From Butyrivibrio sp. Su6 (lineage in GTDB: Bacteria; Bacillota; Clostridia; Lachnospirales; Lachnospiraceae): DNA of 64,000 bases. The stretch is taken from assembly GCF_900108105.1 (NCBI RefSeq), contig NZ_FNUR01000001.1:124001-188000 (forward strand), written 5' to 3'. Position 1 is the first letter of the stretch. Each line of letters starts with the position of its first letter. The translations under genes were made by a program, and so were the position numbers. Below, one piece after another: positions 1 to 8,803 of this stretch. A model generated the notes under the pieces. That model was given only the letters and a program-made list of their open reading frames with translations. It was not told the DNA's origin and ran no database searches.

Positions 1-1005
1 AGAATACCTTCTCTTGGAACTGACAATCTCTTTTATGCAATGTTCTCTGTAGAACTGTTCTTGATAGCAATGCTTTTGAGAGGAACATACCTTGGACGCT
101 TTGTGTCGAAGGCATGGATCATTTGGTACCTGATTGTTGGTGCTGTAATTGGCTTTATGGGCTATACAGATGCCGGAACGCTCTTTACTGTTGCACCACT
201 TGTTTTTTCCATTCTGTTTATCGCCGGACAGGAGATAAAGAGTGGATTGTTTAAATTAGTATTTGTTTTACTTGGTGGCATATTTAGTTTCTTTGGGATG
301 ATCATCCAGGAGCTTGGGCCGGAAAATACGCTTAATACACTAGTGAAATGGGCTACATATTATTTTAAGAATCTTAATACCTTTAGCCTTTTCATGATCT
401 ATACGGATTATAAGATAATATATCTTGTTACTGTTATTGCCATGTCTGGTGTTATCATTGGATTTTGGAAAAACAGAAAGATTGACAGAGTTTCTCCATG
501 GCTTTTATCTATGCTTATTATTTATGTGACAGTTCCTTTTATGGGAGCTACACAGATGAATTCTCAGATAATGGTCACTATATTCTACGGCTTCGTACTT
601 GCCTGCGTTGTCAGCCTTATTACAATATCCCCTGAAGATGATGGACTTATTGTGATAGAGGATGAAGAGGATATGGAACAGGAGGAAGAACAGGCAGAGG
701 AAGCTGAAGAAAACGCTGACAATGCTGATGAGGGCAAGGAAGAAATTGAGGATATTGCAAAAGAAATAGTGAATAAAAAAGTTATAACAAAGGAAAAAGA
801 AGTCAAAGAAGAACAACGCTTTGTGCCGGAAGGAATGGTACTTCCTATGGAAACTGAGGCGGATTTAGGTGAAAGAGATGAGGCGCCTAGGATGAAGATG
901 CCTAAATTTGAGGGAACGATCTCCATTGACAGAAAAGAGATCGAACAGGCCCTTAAGGATGATTTTGATATTCCGTTTAAGCCTGGCGATGATTTTGACT
1001 TTTAA
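1..1005 (+). CDS. Polytopic membrane protein with acidic tail (5' end outside window)
   Basis: The reading frame is open from the first base, so the gene begins upstream; the Met at 40 is probably internal. The visible part (334 codons) has about seven hydrophobic segments up to roughly base 625. A long cytosolic tail follows, very rich in Glu and Asp (about 625-790), then a Lys/Glu stretch, ending in a Pro/Asp-rich C-terminus. The layout resembles the end of a large multi-pass membrane protein, possibly a glycosyltransferase-like one, but I see no catalytic motif and do not assign a function. It ends 24 bases before the M16 peptidase gene, so the two may be cotranscribed. Confidence is high that it is a real gene and low for any role. 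Confidence 0.8.
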   Translation, partial: RIPSLGTDNLFYAMFSVELFLIAMLLRGTYLGRFVSKAWIIWYLIVGAVIGFMGYTDAGTLFTVAPLVFSILFIAGQEIKSGLFKLVFVLLGGIFSFFGMIIQELGPENTLNTLVKWATYYFKNLNTFSLFMIYTDYKIIYLVTVIAMSGVIIGFWKNRKIDRVSPWLLSMLIIYVTVPFMGATQMNSQIMVTIFYGFVLACVVSLITISPEDDGLIVIEDEEDMEQEEEQAEEAEENADNADEGKEEIEDIAKEIVNKKVITKEKEVKEEQRFVPEGMVLPMETEADLGERDEAPRMKMPKFEGTISIDRKEIEQALKDDFDIPFKPGDDFDF

Positions 1006-1029
1006 AATATATTTTTTGAAGGGACAGTT

Positions 1030-3960
1030 ATGAGAATAGAAGATTTGGACGCTTATGAGATAGTTGAAAAGAGAAGAATAGAAGATCTTAACTCTGAAAG
1101 CTATCTTCTCAGCCACAAAAAGACAAAGGCAAGAATAGCTCTTTTGTCTAATGATGAAGAGAATAAAGTTTTTTCTATTGGATTTAGGACACCACCAAAG
1201 GATTCAACAGGTGTTGCACACATTATAGAGCATACAGTTCTTTGTGGTTCAAAAGAATTCCCTATAAAGGATCCTTTTGTAGAGCTTGTTAAGGGATCAC
1301 TTAATACATTTTTAAATGCTATGACTTATCCGGATAAGACAGTGTATCCTATTGCCAGCTGCAATGATGCTGACTTTCAGAATCTGATGCACGTTTATCT
1401 TGATGCGGTTTTTTATCCCAATATTTATAAGACTGATAAGATCTTTAAGCAGGAAGGCTGGCACTATGAGATGGAGGATGAGTCCTCTGATCTCACAATT
1501 AACGGTGTTGTCTATAATGAGATGAAAGGTGCATTTTCTTCTGCAGATGATGTCCTTTCTAGAGAAATTCAGAATTCTCTTTATCCTGACACTACTTATG
1601 GTTTTGAGTCAGGTGGAGATCCTGATCACATTTATGAACTCACTTATGAGGATTATCTTGATTTCCACAGGAAATATTATCATCCTTCAAACAGCTATAT
1701 TTATTTGTATGGAAACATGGATATGGCTGAAAAGCTTGATTATATAGATAAAAACTATCTATCTAAGTTTGATTACCTTAAAGTTGATTCTGAGATTGCT
1801 TCGCAGGAAGGATTTTCTGCTCCTAAGGAGGTCAGAAAGCCATATTCAATCCTTGAGTCTGACAGCGAGTCAAAGAATACATATCTTTCTTATAACTGCA
1901 GTATAGGTTCAACCTTAGACAGAAAGACATATATTGCGTTTGATATTCTGGATTATGCACTTTGCTCGGCTCCGGGAGCCCCTATAAAGAAGGCTCTTAT
2001 TGACAAGGGAATCGGACAGGATGTTTACAGTGAGTATGATAATGGAATCAAACAGCCTGTATTTTCAATAATTGCCAAAAATGCTGACAGTTCTCAGAAG
2101 GACGAATTTGTAAAAACTATCGTTGAAGTTCTTGAAAAGCAGGTTAAGGATGGAATTGACAAGAAAGCTCTGATGGCTGGACTTAACTATGATGAGTTTA
2201 AGTATAGAGAAGCTGATTTTGGAAGATTTCCAAAGGGACTTTTGTATGGCCTTCAGATTTATGACAGCTGGCTCTATGATGATAAGCTGCCATGGATTCA
2301 CGTTGAAGCAAACAATACCTTTGCTGAACTGAAGAAAGAGGTCGATGGAGACTACTTTGAAAAGCTAATCATAAAGTATCTCCTTGATAATAACCACAAG
2401 ACAGTTCTGATGCTTGAACCTGAAAAAGGTCTTACTGAGAAAAAAGATGCTGAGCTTTCAAAAAAACTTGCTTCTTACAAGGACTCCTTATCTGCAGATG
2501 AGATAAAGAGAATTGTAAAAGAGACTAAAGAGCTCAAGGAATATCAGGAAACACCAGATGATCCTGAGGACCTTAAAAAGATTCCACTTCTTAAGCTTGA
2601 AGACCTTAAAAAGGAAGCTGAACAGTTCAAATATGAAGAGCGAGAAATGGATGGTGTTAAGATTCTTTTTCATGACATTTTTACTAATGGAATTGACTAT
2701 CTGACATTTGTCTTTGATCTTAAAAATATTGATGCAAAGGACCTTCCATATGCTGCGGTGCTAAAAAAAGTGCTTGGTATGATGGATACTCAGCATTATA
2801 CATATGGAGATCTTTATAATGAGATCAACATACGAACAGGCGGAATCAGCGGATCTATCAGTACTTATACTGATTCTTCTGATGTTAAGAAGTTTGAAAC
2901 TGCCTTTGAGATCAGCGTGAAGGTGCTTCATGATAATCTTTCATACGCGTTCGAACTGGTAAAAGAAATCCTTACATGTACTAAGTTTGATGATGCAAAG
3001 AGATTAAAAGAGATATTTGGTGAGCAGTATGCAAGACTATCATCTGATCTTTCATCTGCAGGTCATCAGACAGCGGCTCTTCGCGCTATGTCTTATGTTT
3101 CACCGGCTGCCTTTGTTTCAGATCAGGTAAGTGGTATTGGATACTTCAGAACTCTTGAGGAACTTCTGAAAAAGGTTGAAACAGATGAAGGAGCAAAGGA
3201 AATATCTGAGCATCTCTATAGACTTTGCAAGCTTATCTTCAGACCAGAGAACCTTTTTGTTGATATAACCGGAACTGAAAAAGAGTATGAGAATGTTCCA
3301 AAGGAGAGCGTTTTGTTCTCTAAATCTCTTTTCACAGAAGAATGCGAGAAGGGCCATTTGGAGATCACAACTAGCAGGAAGAATGAGGCGTTTGTTACTG
3401 CAGGACAGGTTCAGTATGTGTGCAGAGCCGGCAATTACGCGAATAAAGGTCTTAAGTACAACGGGGCACTAAGAGTATTGAAGGTAATGATGGGGTATGA
3501 TTACCTTTGGAAGAATATCAGAGTGCAGGGCGGCGCTTACGGATGCATGAGCAGCTATGCTAAAAACGGCGACAGTGCATTTGTGACTTATAGAGATCCT
3601 AATCTCCAGAATAGTATTGATGTATTTGAAAAGGCATCTGATTATCTTAAGAACTTTGAGGCAGATGACAGAGTAATCCTTCAGTATATTATTGGCGCAA
3701 TCTCTGATCTCGACACACCAAAGACACCTTCAGGCAAGGGGACTTATGGTCTTACTGCTTATATGTGTCACGCTAAAATGGAGAATATTCAGAAAAGTCG
3801 TGATGAACTTTTGGGAACGACCAAGGAGACAATCAGAAGTCTTGCTGCGTACGTGGATGCATTTATGGAAGATAACTGCGTTTGCGTTATCGGAACAGCA
3901 GATAAGATTGAAGAGAGCAAGAATTTGTTTAATGTTGTGGAGCAGCTTGTAAAGGCTTAA
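1030..3960 (+). CDS. M16C family zinc metallopeptidase (presequence-protease/insulinase type)
   Basis: This 976-residue protein has the full two-half layout of M16C peptidases (Cym1/PreP type), which degrade oligopeptides inside a closed chamber. The inverted zinc motif HIIEH lies at residues 64-68 (His64, Glu67 catalytic base, His68), and the distal zinc ligand is Glu164 in NEMKGAFSS. The C-terminal half keeps the substrate-closing region with the RVQGGAYG stretch near residue 836. There is no signal peptide, so it should be cytosolic and recycle peptides. The ATG follows AAGGGACAG. The DUF4349 lipoprotein gene begins 14 bases after its stop, suggesting one operon. The family call is firm; the physiological substrate is unknown. 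Confidence 0.93.
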   Translation: MRIEDLDAYEIVEKRRIEDLNSESYLLSHKKTKARIALLSNDEENKVFSIGFRTPPKDSTGVAHIIEHTVLCGSKEFPIKDPFVELVKGSLNTFLNAMTYPDKTVYPIASCNDADFQNLMHVYLDAVFYPNIYKTDKIFKQEGWHYEMEDESSDLTINGVVYNEMKGAFSSADDVLSREIQNSLYPDTTYGFESGGDPDHIYELTYEDYLDFHRKYYHPSNSYIYLYGNMDMAEKLDYIDKNYLSKFDYLKVDSEIASQEGFSAPKEVRKPYSILESDSESKNTYLSYNCSIGSTLDRKTYIAFDILDYALCSAPGAPIKKALIDKGIGQDVYSEYDNGIKQPVFSIIAKNADSSQKDEFVKTIVEVLEKQVKDGIDKKALMAGLNYDEFKYREADFGRFPKGLLYGLQIYDSWLYDDKLPWIHVEANNTFAELKKEVDGDYFEKLIIKYLLDNNHKTVLMLEPEKGLTEKKDAELSKKLASYKDSLSADEIKRIVKETKELKEYQETPDDPEDLKKIPLLKLEDLKKEAEQFKYEEREMDGVKILFHDIFTNGIDYLTFVFDLKNIDAKDLPYAAVLKKVLGMMDTQHYTYGDLYNEINIRTGGISGSISTYTDSSDVKKFETAFEISVKVLHDNLSYAFELVKEILTCTKFDDAKRLKEIFGEQYARLSSDLSSAGHQTAALRAMSYVSPAAFVSDQVSGIGYFRTLEELLKKVETDEGAKEISEHLYRLCKLIFRPENLFVDITGTEKEYENVPKESVLFSKSLFTEECEKGHLEITTSRKNEAFVTAGQVQYVCRAGNYANKGLKYNGALRVLKVMMGYDYLWKNIRVQGGAYGCMSSYAKNGDSAFVTYRDPNLQNSIDVFEKASDYLKNFEADDRVILQYIIGAISDLDTPKTPSGKGTYGLTAYMCHAKMENIQKSRDELLGTTKETIRSLAAYVDAFMEDNCVCVIGTADKIEESKNLFNVVEQLVKA

Positions 3961-3974
3961 AAGGGGGATTCGTT

Positions 3975-5000
3975 ATGAAAAAGGGTAGCATTAAAGCTTT
4001 ATTGTTAGGGGTTACAATTGGAGCAACAGTAGGTCTTTGCGCATGCGGAAGCAGCGGATATACAGGCTCTAATTATGCAGAGGAATCTGTAGCCGAGTCT
4101 GCGTATGATGCTAAGGGCTACAATGCTTATGAGACAATGGATGCAGAGGCTGTTGAGGCTCCGTGTGAATCTGCTCAGGTTCCGGAAAAGTCAGACAGAA
4201 AGCTCATTACAACCGTAAACTTAAGCACTGAAACAGAAGATCTTAATAAGACAATGGCACAGGTCGAGAATAAGACCAAAGAGCTTGGCGGATACATTGA
4301 GAATAGCAACATCTATAATGGAAGCACTTATTCCTCATACAAAGAAAGCAGAAGTGCCAGCTACACCATCAGAATTCCTGCTGATAAGCTTGATCTTTTT
4401 ATAGAATCTGTTGAAGCGGGAACCAACATCACTAATAAGTCAATAAATGTCGATGATGTTACACTTCAGTATGTTGATATAGAAAGCAAGAAAAAAGCAT
4501 TAAAGACAGAGGAACAAAGACTTTTAGAGATACTTGAAAAAGCTGAGACGGTTGAGGATATCATAAAGGTTGAAGAGAGACTTTCTGATGTAAGGTATGA
4601 GCTTGAAAGTATTGAATCACAGCTACGGACCTATGACAACAAGGTCGATTACAGCACAGTTTATATGGATGTCTCAGAAGTTGAGCAGTATACGCCAGCT
4701 GAGAAAAAAGGTGTAATCGAGAGAATTGCAGAAGGATTTGTATACAACTTTAAAGAGGTGATCAATGCGCTTGTTGAGCTCTTTATATGGATAGTGATAC
4801 ATATCCCTCAGATAATAATTCTTTTGCTCCTATGCTTTGCAGCTATATTTGGTTGCAGAGCATATGCTTCTTCCAGAAAAAAGAAACGCGAAATGAAAAT
4901 GAGAGCATATATGCAGGCTCAGGGACAGGTCCAGCCACAGGTTCAGCCTACGGCAGGCCAGGTAAATACGCAAGGAAATGATAATGGAAATAAACAATAG
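3975..5000 (+). CDS. DUF4349-type membrane-anchored lipoprotein
   Basis: This 341-residue protein begins with a lipoprotein signal peptide: basic start, hydrophobic core and lipobox ending at Cys24 (L-C-A-C). Residues about 65-235 form the extracytoplasmic domain, with a charged, probably coiled-coil central part rich in EEQRLLEILEKAE-like heptads, typical of DUF4349 proteins. A transmembrane segment lies near residues 262-290. A short Lys/Arg-rich stretch and a Gln-rich cytosolic tail follow. The function of the family is unknown; an envelope role is inferred from topology only. The gene has a GGGGG ribosome site and its 3' end overlaps the start of era by 17 bases, implying translational coupling. 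Confidence 0.85.
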   Translation: MKKGSIKALLLGVTIGATVGLCACGSSGYTGSNYAEESVAESAYDAKGYNAYETMDAEAVEAPCESAQVPEKSDRKLITTVNLSTETEDLNKTMAQVENKTKELGGYIENSNIYNGSTYSSYKESRSASYTIRIPADKLDLFIESVEAGTNITNKSINVDDVTLQYVDIESKKKALKTEEQRLLEILEKAETVEDIIKVEERLSDVRYELESIESQLRTYDNKVDYSTVYMDVSEVEQYTPAEKKGVIERIAEGFVYNFKEVINALVELFIWIVIHIPQIIILLLLCFAAIFGCRAYASSRKKKREMKMRAYMQAQGQVQPQVQPTAGQVNTQGNDNGNKQ

Positions 5001-6006
5001 TTTTAAAACAGGCTTTATAACTTTAATTGGTCGCCCAAATGTAGGTAAATCTACACTTATGAACCATCTTATTGGACAAAAGATAGCTATAACATCCAAT
5101 AAGCCACAGACCACAAGAAACAGGATCATGACTGTTTACACAGACGATGATGCACAGATGATATTTCTTGATACACCTGGCATCAATGAAACCAAGAATG
5201 CTCTTGGCGAATATATGTCAAAGGTTGCAAAAAGTGCCATAGAAGAAGTTGATATGGTACTTTGGCTTGTGGAACCAAGTACTTATATCGGTGAAGTTGA
5301 GAAATCTATCATTGAAGAACTTAAGACTTTAAAAAAGCCTGTAATTCTTGTTATAAACAAGATTGATACTGTCCCGGCTGAGAAGCTTGAAATCTTTGAA
5401 AATGCATATAAAAAAGAAATGGATTTTTCAAAGATAGTACATGTAGCAGCCCTTAAGGGACATAATATTGACGGTGTGATGGATGTCATCAAGGAATTCT
5501 TACCTGTGGGACCGCCATTTTATGATGAGGACACAATAACAGATCAGCCTGAACGTGATATTGTAGCTGAAATAATCAGGGAAAAGGCTCTTAGACTTTT
5601 AAAGGATGAGGTTCCTCATGGAATAGCAGTTACTATTGAAAGCATGAAGATGCGTGAGAAAAAGGCTGTAGAGGAAAAGAGTAAGAAAAAAAGGCATTAT
5701 CATCCTCCAAAACAGGCAGCTTTAGACCTTGATGCAATGCTTAAGGATGCAGCTATTGATTCATCGAGCGGAATGATGGATATAGATGCGACCATTATTT
5801 GCGAAAAGGATTCTCATAAAGGAATTGTTATTGGTAAAGGTGGAGCAATGCTCAAAAAAATCGGCACTGCAGCCAGAAAAGATATTGAGGATCTTTTGCA
5901 GTGTCAGGTCAATCTTCAGATATGGGTTAAAGTCAGAAAAGACTGGAGAGATGACAAGACTCAGATGAAGAGTTTTGGATATGATGTGAATAGCTTTAAA
6001 AAGTAA
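4984..6006 (+). CDS. era: GTPase Era
   Basis: Era is an essential GTPase that binds the 3' end of 16S rRNA and helps mature the 30S subunit. From the chosen ATG the P-loop GRPNVGKS is at residues 16-23, followed by the switch II motif DTPG and the NKID specificity motif. The C-terminal KH domain contains GIVIGKGGAMLKKIG, with the typical WVKVRKDWRDD ending. An upstream ATG at 4978 is possible, but 4984 is better spaced from AAGGA in the end of the preceding gene. The protein is 340 residues, about 40 longer than usual. The surplus is a Lys-rich insert (about residues 222-258) ahead of the KH strand MDIDATIICEKD. recO follows 8 bases later, the classical pairing. Confidence 0.95.
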   Translation: MEINNSFKTGFITLIGRPNVGKSTLMNHLIGQKIAITSNKPQTTRNRIMTVYTDDDAQMIFLDTPGINETKNALGEYMSKVAKSAIEEVDMVLWLVEPSTYIGEVEKSIIEELKTLKKPVILVINKIDTVPAEKLEIFENAYKKEMDFSKIVHVAALKGHNIDGVMDVIKEFLPVGPPFYDEDTITDQPERDIVAEIIREKALRLLKDEVPHGIAVTIESMKMREKKAVEEKSKKKRHYHPPKQAALDLDAMLKDAAIDSSSGMMDIDATIICEKDSHKGIVIGKGGAMLKKIGTAARKDIEDLLQCQVNLQIWVKVRKDWRDDKTQMKSFGYDVNSFKK

Positions 6007-6014
6007 GGATTTTT

Positions 6015-6662
6015 ATGGAAGAACTTGTCTATGTACGTGGAATTATAATAAAGCATTCACCTGTAGGCGATTACGACCTTGTGGCAACTATTTTTACAGC
6101 TGAAAGAGGTAAGATAACAGCTTTTGCCAGAAATGCCAGAAAGCCTGGAAACAGGCTTTCCGGTAACGTTGAGCCATTTAGTTTTGGTACATTTAAGCTG
6201 TATGAAGGAAGAAATTCCTATACTATTGTTGAGGCAAATATAGAAAACTACTTCGAGGGATTCAGACAGAATTTTGAAAGTGCCTGTTATGGCTCTTATT
6301 TTTTGGAAATTGTCAGTTTCTATACGAGAGAAAATAACGAGGATAAAGAACTCCTTAATCTATTGTATGTTTCACTGAAAGCTCTTTTGAAAAACAATAT
6401 TCCCAACAAGCTTGTAAGATGTGTGTTTGAACTTAGAACATTAAAAACTCAGGGAGAATATCCGGGAATTCCGGAGAATATGAATCTTCTTGATTCCACC
6501 AGGTATGCAATGAATTATATTGCGACAAGTAATCTTGAAAAGCTTTATACTTTCACGGTTACGGATGAAGTTCTTTCTGAACTTGAAAGGATATCGAGCC
6601 GCTATATCGAAGATAGTATAGACAGACCACTAAAGAGTCTTGAAATGCTTAATATGATATAA
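6015..6662 (+). CDS. recO: DNA repair protein RecO
   Basis: RecO loads RecA onto SSB-coated single-stranded DNA with RecR and anneals complementary strands. The N-terminal OB-fold is visible: MEELVYVRGIIIKHSPVGDYD, then FTAERGKITAFARNARKP and FSFGTFKLYEG, all typical of the family. The helical C-terminal domain follows. At 215 residues it is at the short end of the family, and it lacks the four-cysteine zinc-binding knuckle present in many Firmicutes homologues; the only cysteines are in SACYGS and VRCVFE. The ATG has AAGGAT upstream and the gene lies directly behind era, so the pair is probably cotranscribed. Confidence 0.9.
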   Translation: MEELVYVRGIIIKHSPVGDYDLVATIFTAERGKITAFARNARKPGNRLSGNVEPFSFGTFKLYEGRNSYTIVEANIENYFEGFRQNFESACYGSYFLEIVSFYTRENNEDKELLNLLYVSLKALLKNNIPNKLVRCVFELRTLKTQGEYPGIPENMNLLDSTRYAMNYIATSNLEKLYTFTVTDEVLSELERISSRYIEDSIDRPLKSLEMLNMI

Positions 6663-6674
6663 CAATATGTTCTA

Positions 6675-6703
6675 TTGAAAAAGAAAAACTATTTGGATAT
6701 AAT
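6675..6703 (+). promoter_or_regulatory. Sigma-A type promoter for the lipoprotein-glyS-alaS unit
   Basis: TTGAAA at 6675-6680 and a perfect TATAAT at 6698-6703 are separated by 17 bases. It lies in the gap after recO and points at the lipoprotein gene starting at 6731. With no clear promoter directly before glyS or alaS, it may drive all three. Confidence 0.75.
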
Positions 6704-6730
6704 TACTTTGTTTGTTTTGAGGAAAAATCT

Positions 6731-7336
6731 ATGAACGGGTTTATTATGAAAAGATTTGTCGGAGTTATCAGCGCGTTCATGTTGCTGTCATGTCTGTTTG
6801 GATGTGGAAGTGATGAAGGACAGCTTACAACTGTAGCACTAGATAAAAATGGGAAGATCACCAATACAATTTATGAAGACTTTTCAGAAGAGTATTATGA
6901 TGTCACTGAATTGACTCAGATGACAGAGAATGAGATTTCTACTTTTAATGCAGAAAGACTTACTGAAAAGATCACATTAGATTCAGTTGACAAGATTTCT
7001 GATGGTAATGCTGTTAAAATGGTCTTAAAATTTGCAACACCGACAGATTATGCTGAGTTTAATGACACAACTCTTTATTTTGGAACTGTTCAGGATGCGC
7101 TGGACAGAGGCTTTACTATATCCCCAGATCTTATTGATGAAAATGGTCTTAAGATAAACTCGGATACTGTAGAAGATAATAAGAACAACCATATTATTAT
7201 CACAAAAGATAAATCGGTATTTATTACGCCTTACAATATAGTTTATTCCTCAAACGGAGTTTCTTTAAAAGGAAAAAAAGAAGCTGTTTTGTCTTCTTCA
7301 ACAAGTGAAGAAATACAGCTCATTCTTTCAAAATAA
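6731..7336 (+). CDS. Small lipoprotein of unknown function
   Basis: A 201-residue protein with a type II signal peptide: charged MNGFIMKR start, hydrophobic core and lipobox L-F-G-C ending at Cys25. The mature part is Asp/Glu/Thr-rich with no motif I recognise. It includes a repeated theme of short polar strands (for example FATPTDYAEFNDTTLYFGTV). The start at 6731 is favoured by GAGGAA eight to nine bases upstream, although the Met at 6746 would also leave an intact signal peptide. A strong promoter precedes it, and glyS begins 42 bases after its stop. It is exported and membrane-anchored; nothing more can be said. Confidence 0.75.
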   Translation: MNGFIMKRFVGVISAFMLLSCLFGCGSDEGQLTTVALDKNGKITNTIYEDFSEEYYDVTELTQMTENEISTFNAERLTEKITLDSVDKISDGNAVKMVLKFATPTDYAEFNDTTLYFGTVQDALDRGFTISPDLIDENGLKINSDTVEDNKNNHIIITKDKSVFITPYNIVYSSNGVSLKGKKEAVLSSSTSEEIQLILSK

Positions 7337-7378
7337 TTTTTTTATTAAAATCACTTGCTTGTGATTGATGGGAGGAAC

Positions 7379-8788
7379 ATGGAAGCAAAAGCAAAATCAA
7401 TGGAAAAGATCATAGCACTGGCCAAGGGAAGAGGATTTGTTTACCCTGGTTCTGAGATTTATGGAGGTCTTGCCAATACCTGGGATTACGGTAACCTTGG
7501 TGTTGAGCTTAAGAACAACGTAAAAAAGGCATGGTGGCAGAAGTTTGTACAGGAGAACCCTTACAACGTCGGCGTTGATTGTGCGATCTTAATGAATCCT
7601 AAGACATGGATTGCATCAGGTCATTTAGGAGGCTTTTCTGATCCTCTTATGGATTGTAAGGAATGCCATGAGAGATTCAGAGCAGACAAGATCATAGAAG
7701 ATTTTGCTTCTGAGAATGGAATAACTCTTGAGTCTTCAGTTGATGGCTGGAGCCATGAAGAAATGGAAAACTTCATCAAAGAGCACAGCGTTCCATGTCC
7801 AACATGTGGCAAGCATAACTTTACAAGCATCAGAGAGTTCAACCTTATGTTCAAGACATTCCAGGGTGTAACAGAAGATGCTAAGGATACAGTTTATCTT
7901 CGTCCTGAGACAGCACAGGGTATTTTCGTAAACTTCAAGAATGTTCAGCGTTCTTCACGTAAAAAAGTGCCTTTTGGTATTTGCCAGATCGGTAAGAGTT
8001 TCAGAAATGAGATCACACCTGGTAACTTCACTTTCAGAACAAGAGAGTTTGAACAGATGGAGCTTGAGTTCTTCTGCAAGCCTGGTACACAGACAGAATG
8101 GTTTGAGTATTGGAGAAAGACATGTTATGAATGGCTTCTTTCTCTTGGTATCGACAAAGAGCACATCAGACTTCGTGACCATGATCCTGAGGAACTTTCA
8201 TTCTATAGTGATCACACAACTGATATTGAGTATGCATTCCCATTCACAGATTGGGGCGAGCTTTGGGGCATTGCTTCAAGAACAGATTACGACCTTACAA
8301 GACATCAGGAGACATCTGGTGAGCCTATGGAATACTTCGATGATGAGACCAATGAGAAGTACATCCCATATGTAGTTGAGCCTTCTCTTGGAGCTGACAG
8401 AGTAACACTTGCATTCCTTTGCGAAGCATATGATGAAGAGAATATTGGAACAGAAGAGAAGCCTGATATGCGTACAGTTCTTCACTTCCATCCAGCAATT
8501 GCACCTGTTAAGATCGGTGTTCTTCCTCTTTCAAAGAAACTCAATGAGGGTGCTGAGAAGATTTATGCTCAGCTTTCAAAGAAATATAACTGCGAGTTTG
8601 ATGATCGTGGAAACATCGGTAAGAGATATCGTCGTCAGGATGAGATCGGAACACCATTCTGCATCACATACGATTTTGATTCAGAAGAGGATCACAAGGT
8701 TACAGTTAGATTTAGAGACAGCATGGAGCAAGAGCGTATCGCTATCGATGAGCTTGATGCTTACTTCGCTGATAAGTTTACATTTTAA
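7379..8788 (+). CDS. glyS: Glycyl-tRNA synthetase (dimeric, single-chain class II)
   Basis: This enzyme charges tRNA-Gly with glycine using ATP. The 469-residue chain is the alpha2 type found in many Gram-positives. It starts with [20 protein letters not shown] and has the class II motif 2 region [10 protein letters not shown], the motif 3 region [10 protein letters not shown], and a C-terminal anticodon-binding domain ([10 protein letters not shown] onwards). A possible zinc knuckle (CKEC and CPTC pairs) lies in the inserted domain. A TTG at 7355 opens the same frame, but the ATG at 7379 directly follows GGGAGG and gives the family N-terminus. alaS follows by 15 bases, so the two synthetases form a unit. 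No T-box leader fits in the short gap upstream. Confidence 0.95.
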   Translation: MEAKAKSMEKIIALAKGRGFVYPGSEIYGGLANTWDYGNLGVELKNNVKKAWWQKFVQENPYNVGVDCAILMNPKTWIASGHLGGFSDPLMDCKECHERFRADKIIEDFASENGITLESSVDGWSHEEMENFIKEHSVPCPTCGKHNFTSIREFNLMFKTFQGVTEDAKDTVYLRPETAQGIFVNFKNVQRSSRKKVPFGICQIGKSFRNEITPGNFTFRTREFEQMELEFFCKPGTQTEWFEYWRKTCYEWLLSLGIDKEHIRLRDHDPEELSFYSDHTTDIEYAFPFTDWGELWGIASRTDYDLTRHQETSGEPMEYFDDETNEKYIPYVVEPSLGADRVTLAFLCEAYDEENIGTEEKPDMRTVLHFHPAIAPVKIGVLPLSKKLNEGAEKIYAQLSKKYNCEFDDRGNIGKRYRRQDEIGTPFCITYDFDSEEDHKVTVRFRDSMEQERIAIDELDAYFADKFTF

Positions 8789-8803
8789 GGAGTTTGTTTG
8801 ATT

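Noticed and set aside
7355..7378. TTG start for glyS
   Set aside because: It lies upstream of the ribosome site GGGAGG, which precedes the ATG at 7379.
7337..8803. T-box leader for glyS or alaS
   Set aside because: Gaps of 42 and 15 bases cannot hold one; no T-box sequence seen.
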